DNA of 64,000 nt from Roseovarius marisflavi (GTDB lineage: Bacteria > Pseudomonadota > Alphaproteobacteria > Rhodobacterales > Rhodobacteraceae): positions 18,155 to 82,154 of the forward strand of contig NZ_FRBN01000016.1 of assembly GCF_900142625.1 (NCBI RefSeq), given 5' to 3'. The position numbers were made by a program, and so were the translations under genes. Positions 36,672-46,218 of this stretch are shown here, piece after piece (position 1 is the first letter of the stretch; each line of letters starts with the position of its first letter). Below the pieces are notes generated by a model. The model saw only the letters and a list, made by a program, of their open reading frames with translations. It was not told where the DNA came from and ran no database searches.

Positions 36672-38939
36672 CTACCGCTGGCCGCGTGCCGTTTTGCGTT
36701 TCACCTTGGCCGCCTTGCGTTTGGCGCTGCCCAGTTTGCGATGCCCCGTCTTGCCGCGCGCGCCGCCCCTAGCGCCCCTTGGGCCGCGCGGCACGGTGTT
36801 CCCCTCGATGCTGATCAGTTCAAGCGCGATCCCGCCGGTGACCGGCGCCGCCTCGGAAAGTTTGACGGACACCCGCTGACCAAGCCCGATCGTAAGACCG
36901 GTGTCAGAGCCCATCAAGGTGCCCGCCTCGCGGTCAAAGTGGAAAAATTCGCGCCCCAGACTGCGCACCGGAATAAGGCCGTCGGCCCCGGTCTCATCAA
37001 GCCGCACGAAGACGCCGAACTTGGCCACGCCGCTGATACGGCCAGTGAATTCCTCGCCCAAGCGCTCTGACAAAAAGGCCGCGAGATAGCGGTCATTGGT
37101 ATCACGCTCGGCCACCATCGAGCGCCGCTCGGTTTCGGAAATATGCTGGCCGGTAGCGTCAAGGCGGGCCTCTTCCTCGTGGCTTAGCCCGTCATCGCCC
37201 CAGCCATGCGCCGAGATCAGCGCGCGGTGCACCACAAGGTCGGCATAGCGCCGGATCGGCGAGGTGAAATGCGCATAGGCCTGAAGCGCAAGGCCGAAAT
37301 GCCCGAAATTCTGCGGCCCGTAATAGGCCTGCGTCATCGAGCGCAGGGTCGACATGTTGATCACCTCGGCATGATCGGTGTCGCGCGCGGCATGCAAAAG
37401 CGCGTTGAGATGCGCGGTCTTGAGGACCTGCCCCTTGGCAAGCACAAGCCCCGCCGCCTCGGCCACATCGCGCAGGGATTCAAGCTTTTCGGGCGCGGGT
37501 TCTTCGTGGACCCGGAAGAGCAGCGGCGATTTGCGCGAAATCAGCGCCTCGGCGGCGGCCACGTTGGCCAGCACCATGAACTCTTCGATCAGTTTATGCG
37601 CCTCGAGCCGCTCGGTGAAATTGACCGACAGAACCTTGCCCTCGTCGCTCAGCACCACCTTGCGTTCGGGCAGCTCAAGATCAAGCGGCTGGCGCCGGTG
37701 GCGGGCCTTCTTGAGGGCGTCATGCGCCGCGTAAAGCGGCTTGATCACCTCTTCCATCAGGGGGGCGCATTGATCATCTGGCGCGCCATCCATGGCGGCC
37801 TGCACCTGCTGATAGGTCAGCGAGGCGACCGAGCGCATCAGGCCACGCTCAAAGCGGTGGCCGATCTTGTCGCCCTGGGCGTTGATCTGTATGCGCACGG
37901 CGATACAGGCGCGCGGCACGCCCTCATGCAGGCTGCACAGATCGCCGGACAAACGATCCGGCAACATCGGCACCACGCGGTCGGGGAAATAGCTTGAATT
38001 GCCGCGCTTGCGGGCCTCGGCATCAAGCGCGGTGCCGGGGCGCACGTAATGCGCCACATCGGCAATCGCGACCCAGATCACATGCCCGCCGTCGTTCTTG
38101 GGGTCGTCATCGGCATGCGCCCAACACGCGTCATCGTGATCGCGCGCATCGGCCGGGTCGATGGTGATCAGGGGCATGTCACGCATGTCCTTGCGCGCGC
38201 CAAGACCGGCAGGCGTCATCGCGTCGGCCTCGGCGATCACCTCGTCGGGGAAATCATCGGGAATGCCGTGCTGGTGAATGGCAATCAGCGACACCGCCTT
38301 GGGTGCCGAAGGATCGCCAAGACGCGCCACCACGCGGGCGCGCGGCAGCCCCATGCGCCCGGCAGGCCCGGCCTGCTCGGCCTCGACCAACTCGCCATCC
38401 TTGGCACCGCCCGTAGCGTCGTTGGCCACCAGCCACTCCTTGCCATCGCCCTTGTCGATCGGCACGATCCGGGCGGAATCCGAGCCTTGGCGGAAAACCC
38501 CCAAGACCTTGTGCGGGTTGGTGCCGATGCGCCGGATCAGGCGGGCCTCGTAATGATGCGCCTCGCCCTTGACCTCTTGCAGACGGGCCAGAATGCGGTC
38601 GCCTTCGCCGAGAGCCGGATCACTGGCGCGCGGAATCAAGAGAACAACCGGCTCGACGCCTTTGCCCTGCCATTCCATCGGCTTGGCCAAAAGCTCGCCA
38701 TCGCCGGTCTGGCCCTGAACCTGAAGCACACTTACCGGCGGCAGACGGTCGGGGTCGCTATAAGTCTTGCGGCGCTTTTCAAGATGGCCCTCGTCGGCAA
38801 GCTCCTTGAGGATGCGTTTAAGGTCAATCCGCGCCGCGCCCTTGATGCCAAAAGCCTTGGCAATATCGCGCTTCGAGGTGAGGGTCGGGTTATCCGAAAT
38901 CCATTGCAGGATTTCTTTTTTATCTGGCAATTGGCTCAT
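36672..38939 (-). CDS. rnr: Ribonuclease R
   Basis: 3'-5' exoribonuclease degrading structured RNA. The domains run: winged helix (about 1-70: ILQWISDNPTLTSKRDIAKAFGIKG), cold-shock-like OB domains, RNB catalytic domain with Asp cluster in ITIDPADARDHDDACWA (about residue 258-275), then S1 domain and a basic Lys/Arg-rich tail (KTGHRKLGSAKRKAAK region). Length 755 aa is typical. It is followed 11 bases upstream-ward on the same strand by a TIGR04282 gene, whose stop is at 38949. Confidence 0.95.
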   Translation of the reverse strand: MSQLPDKKEILQWISDNPTLTSKRDIAKAFGIKGAARIDLKRILKELADEGHLEKRRKTYSDPDRLPPVSVLQVQGQTGDGELLAKPMEWQGKGVEPVVLLIPRASDPALGEGDRILARLQEVKGEAHHYEARLIRRIGTNPHKVLGVFRQGSDSARIVPIDKGDGKEWLVANDATGGAKDGELVEAEQAGPAGRMGLPRARVVARLGDPSAPKAVSLIAIHQHGIPDDFPDEVIAEADAMTPAGLGARKDMRDMPLITIDPADARDHDDACWAHADDDPKNDGGHVIWVAIADVAHYVRPGTALDAEARKRGNSSYFPDRVVPMLPDRLSGDLCSLHEGVPRACIAVRIQINAQGDKIGHRFERGLMRSVASLTYQQVQAAMDGAPDDQCAPLMEEVIKPLYAAHDALKKARHRRQPLDLELPERKVVLSDEGKVLSVNFTERLEAHKLIEEFMVLANVAAAEALISRKSPLLFRVHEEPAPEKLESLRDVAEAAGLVLAKGQVLKTAHLNALLHAARDTDHAEVINMSTLRSMTQAYYGPQNFGHFGLALQAYAHFTSPIRRYADLVVHRALISAHGWGDDGLSHEEEARLDATGQHISETERRSMVAERDTNDRYLAAFLSERLGEEFTGRISGVAKFGVFVRLDETGADGLIPVRSLGREFFHFDREAGTLMGSDTGLTIGLGQRVSVKLSEAAPVTGGIALELISIEGNTVPRGPRGARGGARGKTGHRKLGSAKRKAAKVKRKTARGQR

Positions 38940-38948
38940 GAGGGTGCC

Positions 38949-39611
38949 CTAGCACGAAGCAAGCCCGCCGTCATCCGGGAAAACCGCTCTTCCGGCCTCT
39001 CGGCCGACCTCGCGAGGCGCGAAGGCAAGGGCGCGACGCGCCGCCCCCAGATCCGCGATGGTATCGACATCGCGCAAGCGATCCACAAGCGCCACCCTCG
39101 CGCCACCAAGGCTCTGGATGGTGTCGGCAAGGGCGTGCTCGCTTGACCAGCGCACCCCCTGAAACAGCGTTGCGGGCACCTGCACCCGCTTGAGCCCGAC
39201 AAGCCAATACCCGCCATCAGGCGCCGGGCCAAACACCGCCTCATTACGACCAAGCGCCGTAAAGGCGCGCGCGATATGCGCCGCCCTGATCCCCGGAATA
39301 TCGCCTCCGATGATACAGACCGGCCCCGGCGGGCGCGAGCGCATGACCCGCCCCATCCGGTCGCCAAGATCGCCCGCGCCCTGCGCCACGCGGGCAAAGC
39401 GCGCGGGCCAGACCCGGCTTTGCAGGCCCTGCGCATCGGGGCTGACGGCCAGTGTCACCTGCCAGCGGGGATCGTCGATCTCGCGCAAAAGCCGCGTCAC
39501 CTGATGGCGAAACCACCAGGCCGCACCGACCATGCCCATATCGCGCCCAAGCCGGGTCTTTACCCGGCCGGGGCGCGGCTCTTTGAGCATGACAATCAGC
39601 TGGCCGCGCAT
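38949..39611 (-). CDS. TIGR04282 glycosyltransferase-like protein
   Basis: A 220-residue GT-A-like protein of TIGR04282 (named for arsenosugar clusters): LIVMLKEPRPGRVKTRLGRD at the start, VCIIGGDIPGIRAAHI with an acidic DxP-type metal site, and FGPAPDGGYWLVGLKR later. No other arsenosugar genes are nearby, so the product may differ. It starts 2 bases after the dapE stop, so dapE, this gene and rnr probably form one minus-strand operon. Confidence 0.82.
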   Translation of the reverse strand: MRGQLIVMLKEPRPGRVKTRLGRDMGMVGAAWWFRHQVTRLLREIDDPRWQVTLAVSPDAQGLQSRVWPARFARVAQGAGDLGDRMGRVMRSRPPGPVCIIGGDIPGIRAAHIARAFTALGRNEAVFGPAPDGGYWLVGLKRVQVPATLFQGVRWSSEHALADTIQSLGGARVALVDRLRDVDTIADLGAARRALAFAPREVGREAGRAVFPDDGGLASC

Positions 39612-39613
39612 GA

Positions 39614-40765
39614 TCAGGCGAAATAATCGCGAAGGATACGGCCATAAATCGCCTTGAGCGCATGAATTTGCGCCACTTCTGCACGTTCATCGACCTGATG
39701 CATGTTCTGCCCGACGAGGCCGAACTCCACGACCGGGCAATGGCTTTTGACAAACCGCGCATCAGAGGTGCCGCCGGTGGTCGAAAGCTCCGGCACGCGC
39801 CCGGTTTCGGCCTCGACAGCCCTGGCAACCAGATCGGACAACTCCCCCGGCGGGGTGATAAAGCTCTCGCCCGAGACTTTGACCGTCATCTCGCCGGCCA
39901 CTTCGAATTCTTGCGCAACGCGGTCAAGCTCGCCCTGCAACCAGTCGATCAGAGACGCGCTGTCATGGGCATCGTTAAAGCGGAGGTTCACGGTTGCGCG
40001 GCACGTGGCCGGGATCACGTTGGTCGCCGGGTTGCCGGTGTCGATGGTCACAACCGCGAGGGTCGAGGCATCAAAATGCTCGGTGCCCTGGTCAAGCTCG
40101 TGACTGGCCAGCCGGTCCATCAGCCGCGCCATCGCAGGCAACGGATTTTTCGCGCGATGCGGATAGGCCGCATGCCCCTGCACTCCGGTGAGGGTGAACC
40201 AGGCCGAAAGCGATCCGCGCCGCCCGATCTTGATCATGTCGCCAAGGCGCTCGGGGCAGGTCGGCTCGCCCACAAGGCAGACGCGCATCGCCTCGCCCTC
40301 GCGCTCCATCCAGTCAAGGATCGCCACGGTGCCATCGACAGCGTCGCCCTCTTCATCGCCGGTGATGGTGATGATCACGGCGCCCTCGGGTGGCGTCGTG
40401 CGCACGAAATCGACCGCAGCCGCGACAAAGGCCGCGACGCCCGATTTCATATCGGTGGCGCCACGCCCCCAAAGCCAGCCGTCCTTTTGCACCGCACCAA
40501 AGGGCGGCACGCTCCAGGCCTCGGCGTCGCCTACGGGCACCACATCGGTATGCCCGTTAAAGCCAAAGGCGCGCGTCGCACCCTTGTCGCCCCAGCGGGC
40601 AAAGAGGTTGCAGACCCCGCCGCGATCAATCCGGGTACAAGCAAAACCCGCCTCGCTCAACACACCTTCGAGCAGAGTCAGAGCGCCGCCTTCCTCGGGC
40701 GTCACCGAGGCGCAGCGCACCAGATCGGCGGTCAGGTTTACGGGATCGACAGGGCTATGCGGCAT
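39614..40765 (-). CDS. dapE: Succinyl-diaminopimelate desuccinylase
   Basis: Dinuclear zinc M20 hydrolase that makes L,L-diaminopimelate from its N-succinyl form. Metal ligands are in [26 protein letters not shown] and [12 protein letters not shown] (the Glu-Glu pair holding the general base), and a late H in [12 protein letters not shown]. Length 383 aa fits. The start at 40765 ([11 protein letters not shown]) matches family N-termini. With dapB and dapD the window covers much of the succinylase lysine branch. Confidence 0.95.
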   Translation of the reverse strand: MPHSPVDPVNLTADLVRCASVTPEEGGALTLLEGVLSEAGFACTRIDRGGVCNLFARWGDKGATRAFGFNGHTDVVPVGDAEAWSVPPFGAVQKDGWLWGRGATDMKSGVAAFVAAAVDFVRTTPPEGAVIITITGDEEGDAVDGTVAILDWMEREGEAMRVCLVGEPTCPERLGDMIKIGRRGSLSAWFTLTGVQGHAAYPHRAKNPLPAMARLMDRLASHELDQGTEHFDASTLAVVTIDTGNPATNVIPATCRATVNLRFNDAHDSASLIDWLQGELDRVAQEFEVAGEMTVKVSGESFITPPGELSDLVARAVEAETGRVPELSTTGGTSDARFVKSHCPVVEFGLVGQNMHQVDERAEVAQIHALKAIYGRILRDYFA

Positions 40766-41110
40766 CGGAGTCTCATCCTGGTTCCAGCGTGGTTTCAAGC
40801 GGCCTAGCGCGGATTCGGCCCAAGCGCAAACCTCGCGCGCGATCACACATCCAAAGATACCTCGGGTAAAACAGATTAAACCTTAACAAGAACGATTTAT
40901 TTTGATATCCGGTACCTAATAAAAAGACACCCGAGGCAGGGCAAAACAAACCAGGGCCAGCAGATCCGCAAAGGACAATACCGGCCCCGATACGAGCAGC
41001 AAGGCGCCGATAGGCACATCACAACGCGTCTTTGCAAGTCAAGACCGACGGGGGCACCCCCAAGGTTGGTTTATTCATTGCGCTGCCTCTGACAATGGGT
41101 CGAGGCAAAG
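40766..41110. other. Intergenic region between dapE and Hint gene
   Basis: No gene. Divergent promoters are expected here. An AT-rich stretch at about 40870-40925 (including TTTATTTTGATATCC) contrasts with the GC-rich surroundings and is the likeliest promoter zone. Confidence 0.5.
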
Positions 41111-42007
41111 ATGGTTTCAGGCGTAGAAATTCCGATTGATCGCGGCGCGACCGAGATGGCCGAGACCATCTTTGGCGATGGCGCTCAGGTGATCAGCGCG
41201 TCCTATTCCGGCGACCAGGAATCCTCGGACATCTATACCAACAGCGACACCATTGCGCCCGGTGGTGAGGCGGTGCAATTCGCCTTTTTGTCAGAGGAGC
41301 ACTCCGAATACGCCACCGTCGCTTTTCTGGATTTCGTCGGCGTTTGGATCAATGGCAGCCCTGTGCGGCTTGGCGTGGGCGACGGCGACACCGAGGTGTT
41401 CGACTGTACCTGTGACGTGCAAAGCAGCACCGGCGAGACCGACGTCGGTATCGTCACCGTCGACTCCGTGCCCTGTTTCATTGCCGACACCCTAGTCCTT
41501 ACGCCGGGCGGCGAGGTCGCGGCTGAAACGCAGGCGCGCGGTGGCTTGATGATAACGCAGGATGACGGGGCCCAGCCGCTGCGCTGGATCGGTCAGCGCA
41601 GGGTGGCGGCGCAGGGTGAGTTTGCGCCGATACGGATCGCCGCCGACGCTTTCGGCAGCCACCGTGAATGGCCGTTGTCGCCGCTGCACCGGGTTTTGAT
41701 CCGCGACAACCGTGCAGAGCTTTTGTCTGACGAGAGCGAGGGTCTCGTGTCGGCACCCGGCACGGTCGATTATATCCGTATCCTGTCAGCCCGCCATCCG
41801 GTGGTGTTCTCCGAGGGCCTCGCGACCGAAAGCTTTCTGCCGGGGCCGCAGGTCAACCACAGTTTCGAGGCCGATATCGTGCGTGAAATCTGCACCCTCT
41901 TCCCAGAGATCGACCCCGAAACCGGCCAGGGCTATAGCGGGGCGGCACGGCGCACCCTGAAACGCTATGAGGCGCGGCTTTTGATGGCACAGGGGCGCGC
42001 GGCCTAG
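41111..42007 (+). CDS. Hint_2-domain protein with short anchor-type N-terminus
   Basis: A 298-residue protein. Residues 10-120 (EMAETIFGDGAQVISASYSGD, SSDIYTNSDTIAPGG, FVGVWINGSPV) resemble the choice-of-anchor-L-like N-terminal region of Roseobacter surface/secreted proteins but are much shorter than I would expect. The C-terminal Hint_2 domain starts at Cys122 (SVPCFIADTLVLTPGG) and contains the PLRWIGQRRV and SPLHRVLI histidine motifs. Hint domains self-cleave or splice; no C-extein follows here, so the role is unclear. The next gene starts 2 bases later. Confidence 0.8.
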   Translation: MVSGVEIPIDRGATEMAETIFGDGAQVISASYSGDQESSDIYTNSDTIAPGGEAVQFAFLSEEHSEYATVAFLDFVGVWINGSPVRLGVGDGDTEVFDCTCDVQSSTGETDVGIVTVDSVPCFIADTLVLTPGGEVAAETQARGGLMITQDDGAQPLRWIGQRRVAAQGEFAPIRIAADAFGSHREWPLSPLHRVLIRDNRAELLSDESEGLVSAPGTVDYIRILSARHPVVFSEGLATESFLPGPQVNHSFEADIVREICTLFPEIDPETGQGYSGAARRTLKRYEARLLMAQGRAA

Positions 42008-42008
42008 G

Positions 42009-43106
42009 ATGGGGTGGATCGGCATCTCTGATCAGACCGAAGGTCGCTTTGCCCTTGGCGGGCTTGACGCGATTGGCGGGCACAGGCCGGATGCCACGCA
42101 GCCGGATGAATGCGCGCTGATGCCGCGCGGCACCCTGATGATTGAAACGCGCCTGTCCTCGATCGGACAGGTTCAGACCCTGCTCGCCTTTAGCCGCAGT
42201 CACCCCTGGAGCGGAAGTTTCTCGCTTCAGGCGCTGCCCGATGGCGGCATCGTCCTTGTTGAGACTCAGGCCGGGGATGTGCGTCACGCCACCCTGCCCT
42301 ATCAACCTGGAGACCGCACTGATACGCTGCGGCTGACCTATTGCTGGGATGCGCCTGCGAAATGGGGGCGGCTGTCGCTTGAGCGGCCCGAAAATGACCG
42401 GGTGCATGCGATTTCCCTGCCGCCGCCGCACCCGATGCCGCTTGCGGATCTGCACACCACCATCACCGACCCGCGCCAGCGTCAGCTTGACCCGGATGTG
42501 ATCTTTATCGCCATCTCGGACCAGATCGAGCCGATCGGCCCGATGCCGGGCCTCAGTGCCAATGTGCCGGTTTGCACGCCAACCGGGTTTATAGCGGCGA
42601 GCGAGCTTCGGCGCGGGGATTGCGTGGATACGGATGACGGGCAGATCGTGCCGGTGCTGCAAAACGTAAGCCGCAGCGTGCCCGCCTTCGGAAGCTTTCG
42701 CCCAGTGCGCCTGCGGGCGCCCTATTTCGGCCTGCGCCGCGATATCGTCGTGGCCCCGCAACAGCGGCTGGTGATCCGCGGATCAGAGGTGGAATACCTG
42801 TTCGGCTCGGAGGCGGTTCTTGTGCCCGCGCGCCACCTTGTGAACGGGTTCTCGGCGCTTTACGCCGACTCCCCTGACGTGGTGACCTATCACCACCTGT
42901 TGTTGCCGGGACATGAGGCGATCATCGCCGCCGGCACCTCGACCGAGAGCCTTTATATCGGCCGGTTGCGGCGCAATCCTGAGCTCTTTGGCGCGAGTAT
43001 CCTGTCGGGCTGTGACCGTGCGCGTCTGCCTGAACACCCCAAGCCGATCTGGCCGGTTCTCAAACCCTTCGAGGCGATCACGCTGGCCCTCAACCGGGCT
43101 GCATAG
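42009..43106 (+). CDS. Hint_2-domain protein, second copy
   Basis: A 365-residue protein starting one base after the preceding stop. The first ~180 residues form a beta-rich lectin-like region (TLMIETRLSSIGQVQTLLAFSR and SGSFSLQALPDGGIV), then a Hint_2 domain from about residue 186 (VPVCTPTGFIAASELRRGDCV), with VAPQQRLVIRG corresponding to the SPxHR motif of other copies. The equivalent His is missing, so autocatalysis may be lost. Such tandem Hint genes are frequent in Roseobacters but uncharacterised. Confidence 0.75.
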   Translation: MGWIGISDQTEGRFALGGLDAIGGHRPDATQPDECALMPRGTLMIETRLSSIGQVQTLLAFSRSHPWSGSFSLQALPDGGIVLVETQAGDVRHATLPYQPGDRTDTLRLTYCWDAPAKWGRLSLERPENDRVHAISLPPPHPMPLADLHTTITDPRQRQLDPDVIFIAISDQIEPIGPMPGLSANVPVCTPTGFIAASELRRGDCVDTDDGQIVPVLQNVSRSVPAFGSFRPVRLRAPYFGLRRDIVVAPQQRLVIRGSEVEYLFGSEAVLVPARHLVNGFSALYADSPDVVTYHHLLLPGHEAIIAAGTSTESLYIGRLRRNPELFGASILSGCDRARLPEHPKPIWPVLKPFEAITLALNRAA

Positions 43107-43119
43107 CGCATTCGTTCGC

Positions 43120-43995
43120 CTATCCGGATTGCCCCTGAAGCAAACCACCCAGGGCCGGGTGGGGGAATTTGCGGGGCAATGTCACGGCAAAAAACGGCTC
43201 TGAGATACCCAGATCGAAGGACGCCGTTGCGAGCAGGCCGCTGGCAATTTCGTCCGCGACCACGACGGTCGGCGCAATGGCCAGACCGACGCCCTCTCTT
43301 GCGAGCAGGCGGACCATCGCCATATCGTCAACATTCGCAACCACGCGCGGCTGAATCCCCAGGTTCGCGACAAGGTTTTCAAAGCCTCTGCGAATGACGC
43401 TTTCGGTGGGCAGGATCAAAGGCTCGCTCTCAAGAAGGCCCCTCAGGCTGGCGTGTCCAAGCTGTTGCGGCCTGCCGTGGATGCCAACCGGCTGTTCTGA
43501 AATCCGCTGTGCCGCGAAAACGGTGGCCGACCCGTTATCCGGCACCTGAGTGGTCAAAACCACGTCAAGCGCCAGACTTTCCAGATCATCCAACAGCATC
43601 GTGATATTGCCCGACTTCAGCCAAAAGGTGGTGGCACCGGACGTCAGAAGCGGGCGCAGAAACTGAAGCTGAAAGTTGCGCGACAGCGTTGAAAGGGCCC
43701 CGATCCGCAGCGGCGGCTGACGGGTGCTGTTTTGCTGAAGCGTTGCAAGCAACTCGTCACCTGTCTCGAATATCCGGTCCGCGTGATCGAGAGCAATACG
43801 GCCCGCCTCTGTCAACACAAGGGTGCGCCCGACGCGATCGAACAGGGCAAAGCCAAGCCGGTCCTCAAGCTGCTTGATCTGAACCGACAAAGCCGATTGT
43901 GCCACGTTAAGGCGTTCAGCGGCGCGGCCCAGATGGCCCTCAAGCGCGACTTCGCGGAAATACCGCAGGTGATGATAGTTCAGGCGTGAATTCAT
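43120..43995 (-). CDS. LysR-family regulator
   Basis: A 291-residue LysR-type transcription factor. The N-terminal HTH (about 7-66: YHHLRYFREVALEGHLGRAAERLNVAQSALSVQIKQLE) is followed by an effector-binding domain (ALSTLSRNFQLQFLRPLL, then REGVGLAIAPTVVV). It is divergent from the SbtA-type permease across 93 bases, the usual sign that it controls that gene and itself. The effector may relate to inorganic carbon, as for CbbR/CmpR-type proteins, but that is inference. Confidence 0.88.
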   Translation of the reverse strand: MNSRLNYHHLRYFREVALEGHLGRAAERLNVAQSALSVQIKQLEDRLGFALFDRVGRTLVLTEAGRIALDHADRIFETGDELLATLQQNSTRQPPLRIGALSTLSRNFQLQFLRPLLTSGATTFWLKSGNITMLLDDLESLALDVVLTTQVPDNGSATVFAAQRISEQPVGIHGRPQQLGHASLRGLLESEPLILPTESVIRRGFENLVANLGIQPRVVANVDDMAMVRLLAREGVGLAIAPTVVVADEIASGLLATASFDLGISEPFFAVTLPRKFPHPALGGLLQGQSG

Positions 43996-44018
43996 TCTTT
44001 TTTATAGAACGAAAATTC

Positions 44019-44037
44019 ATAAAAGATATATTTTTAT
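44019..44037. promoter_or_regulatory. AT-rich palindrome in LysR/SbtA spacer
   Basis: ATAAAA-N7-TTTTAT in an AT-rich patch between the divergent genes. This is a candidate LysR binding site and/or promoter core. Confidence 0.4.
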
Positions 44038-44088
44038 ATTTAACCCAAGTTCCGTAGGTCGTCGGCTACATCCAAAAGGAGCCCGACC

Positions 44089-45159
44089 ATGGATAGTATT
44101 CTGACGATCAGCAGCACCGTTTTCGAGCAGCTACAAAAGCCGACCCTCGCCTTTCTGATCGCGGGGATGCTGCTGGCTGCGCTTGGCAGCAAATTCGAGA
44201 TCCCCGATCCCGTCTACAAGTTCATCGTCATTGTACTTTTGCTAAAGGTCGGCATGAGCGCGGGCATCTCGATCCGCGACGCCGATCTGATGTCCTTGGT
44301 CGTGCCTGCACTCGGGGCTGCGATCGTGGGCATTGCCATCGTTCTGCTTGGAAGTCGCACGCTTGCACGCTTACGGGGCGTCTCGACGGTAGATGGCCTT
44401 GCCACGGCCGGTCTGTTCGGTGCGGTTTCGGCTTCGACCCTTGCCGCTGGCATGGCAATTCTCGACGATGGCGGGATCGCCTATGAGGGCTTTATCGGGG
44501 CGCTTTATCCCTTCATGGATATCGCGGCACTTGTGACGGCCATCGTCATGGCAAAACTCTCTTCCGCGCGCCGTGCCGCGCCCGAGGTTTCCATCAACAG
44601 CGATGGCACCCTTGCCGCCGGTGGCCCCCGGACCGGGGCGGCACCCTGCGAGGATACGGATAACGCAAGTCTCGTGCGCGGCATCCTGGTCGATACCTTC
44701 CGCAGCCCGGCCATCTCGGCCTTGCTTGCCGGCCTCGCGCTTGGTGTGCTGGCGGAGCCTGACAGCGTTTACAAAAGCTTTTACGAGCCGCTGTTTCGGG
44801 GGTTGCTGTCGATCCTGATGTTGATCATGGGCATGGAAGCCTGGAGCCGCTTTGCAGAGCTTCGCAAAGTGGCGCATGCCTATATTCTCTATGGAATGAT
44901 CGCGCCCCTTATCCATGGCCTTTTGGGGTTCGGCGTTGGCCTTATTGCCCATGAGCTGACCGGATTTTCGGCGGGCGGGGTCGTTTTGCTGGCGGTGATG
45001 GCCGCTTCCAGCTCTGATATCTCAGGGCCACCCACTTTGCGCGGCGCTCTGCCAGAGGCCAATCCATCGGCCTATGTGGGCACCTCGACCGGATTGGGCA
45101 CTCCCGTTGCGATCTTCAGTATTCCCCTGTTCATCGCCTTGTCTGAGGTGCTGATCTGA
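44089..45159 (+). CDS. SbtA-type sodium-dependent bicarbonate permease
   Basis: A 356-residue membrane protein of the SbtA (DUF897/PF05982) family with about 10 TM helices. Family features are the KPTLAFLIAGMLLAALGSK start, VLLLKVGMSAG, and the second repeat with VLLAVMAASSSDISGPPTLRGALPEANPSAY. A variable cytoplasmic loop is at about residues 160-205. SbtA imports bicarbonate with Na+ in cyanobacteria; heterotrophic bacterial copies may supply carboxylases. Regulated probably by the divergent LysR gene. No SbtB-type partner gene follows. Confidence 0.85.
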   Translation: MDSILTISSTVFEQLQKPTLAFLIAGMLLAALGSKFEIPDPVYKFIVIVLLLKVGMSAGISIRDADLMSLVVPALGAAIVGIAIVLLGSRTLARLRGVSTVDGLATAGLFGAVSASTLAAGMAILDDGGIAYEGFIGALYPFMDIAALVTAIVMAKLSSARRAAPEVSINSDGTLAAGGPRTGAAPCEDTDNASLVRGILVDTFRSPAISALLAGLALGVLAEPDSVYKSFYEPLFRGLLSILMLIMGMEAWSRFAELRKVAHAYILYGMIAPLIHGLLGFGVGLIAHELTGFSAGGVVLLAVMAASSSDISGPPTLRGALPEANPSAYVGTSTGLGTPVAIFSIPLFIALSEVLI

Positions 45160-45212
45160 TGGCCCGCGCCCTTGCCTGACGACCCCGTCGGCACAGGGCG
45201 TACGGGGCGCAC

Positions 45213-45249
45213 TGGCGGACCGTCACAAGACCAGCGTGACGGTTCGCCA
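45213..45249 (+). terminator. Hairpin after SbtA gene
   Basis: TGGCGGACCGTCAC, 9-base loop, GTGACGGTTCGCCA: a 14-base stem with one G-T pair. No T-run follows, so it may act as an mRNA 3' stem or weak terminator. Confidence 0.45.
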
Positions 45250-45305
45250 AATCCATCTGCGTCCGTGACAGGATGAGTGCCGCAAGACCCTTGACCTGCC
45301 GCCTG

Positions 45306-45635
45306 CTAGTCGAAGAACGGGGTGACCTGGGCGACGATAACCGCGTTTTCATCGCGGGCGCGCTGCATCAGGTGGCGTTCTTCGTCGGTGATGTCGTGGC
45401 CTTCTTCTTCGCGCTCGGCCAGCGTGCCATAGCCCGACACATCAAGCGGCGCGGTATCGGCCTGTTTCAGGATCGCCACCGTTTCGCGCACCGCCTCGGC
45501 CTCGTCCACGCCACTGGCATAGACCATAAGCGCCGCCCCGGTCGCCTTGTCAGGCAGGCCGTCGCCCTCTTTGCGGCCGATTTCAACCAACAGGGTATAG
45601 ACTTGCTGGCGCGATGGTTTTTGCTCTTTGCTCAT
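45306..45635 (-). CDS. Conserved small protein of unknown function
   Basis: A 109-residue soluble, acidic, mostly helical protein (RQQVYTLLVEIGRKEGDGLP, then VDEAEAVRETVAILKQA). It ends with VIVAQVTPFFD. The start at 45635 (MSKEQKPSRQ) drops a basic upstream extension. It is divergent from the rhodanese gene across 168 bases. I do not recognise the family. Confidence 0.65.
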   Translation of the reverse strand: MSKEQKPSRQQVYTLLVEIGRKEGDGLPDKATGAALMVYASGVDEAEAVRETVAILKQADTAPLDVSGYGTLAEREEEGHDITDEERHLMQRARDENAVIVAQVTPFFD

Positions 45636-45803
45636 CCGCCCGCCGTACCCCGCCCCACGCCTTTTGACAAGCCAAAGCACGCAGGCCGCCCCCCAAATCG
45701 TTCAGCGTAAAGCCAGACCTATGGTCCACAGCGGTCCGGTCTTTCCAATCCGCGCTCTGGCACATACCCTGTGCCAAAGCGGACTGACAAAAGGACTGCC
45801 CAA

Positions 45804-46202
45804 ATGAAACGCATCAAGGATATGGTGGCCGAGGCCAACAAGCTGGTAAATCACGGCCCCGCAACCGAACTGCTTGACCTCCACGGTCAAAGCGGGGTGA
45901 CATTCGTCGACCTGCGCGATCCGCGCGAACTTGAGCGCGAGGGCATGATCCCCGGCGCCTTTCACTGTCCGCGTGGCATGCTTGAATTCTGGATCGACCC
46001 CGAGAGCCCCTATGCCAAGCCACAGTTCCAAACGGGCAACCAGTTTGTGTTCTACTGCGCCTCTGGCTGGCGCTCGGCGTTGTCGGCGCGCACCGCACAA
46101 GAGATGGGATTGCAAAACGTCACCCATGTCGAGGATGGATTTTCAGGCTGGAAAAAGGCCGGTGGCCCGGTCGGCGACAAGCCGCAGAAAGCCGCCGGTT
46201 AA
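45804..46202 (+). CDS. Rhodanese-like domain protein
   Basis: Single rhodanese domain, 132 aa. The active-site loop CASGWR (VFYCASGWRSALSA) carries the catalytic Cys, and upstream VTFVDLRDPRELEREGMIPGAFHCPRGMLEF is the usual CH2A-type opening. It is expected to transfer sulfane sulfur; no signal peptide is seen, so it is cytoplasmic. The ATG at 45804 has AAAGGA upstream and is preferred to the ATG at 45771. Confidence 0.88.
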   Translation: MKRIKDMVAEANKLVNHGPATELLDLHGQSGVTFVDLRDPRELEREGMIPGAFHCPRGMLEFWIDPESPYAKPQFQTGNQFVFYCASGWRSALSARTAQEMGLQNVTHVEDGFSGWKKAGGPVGDKPQKAAG

Positions 46203-46218
46203 GCCCTGCGGCGCGCGA

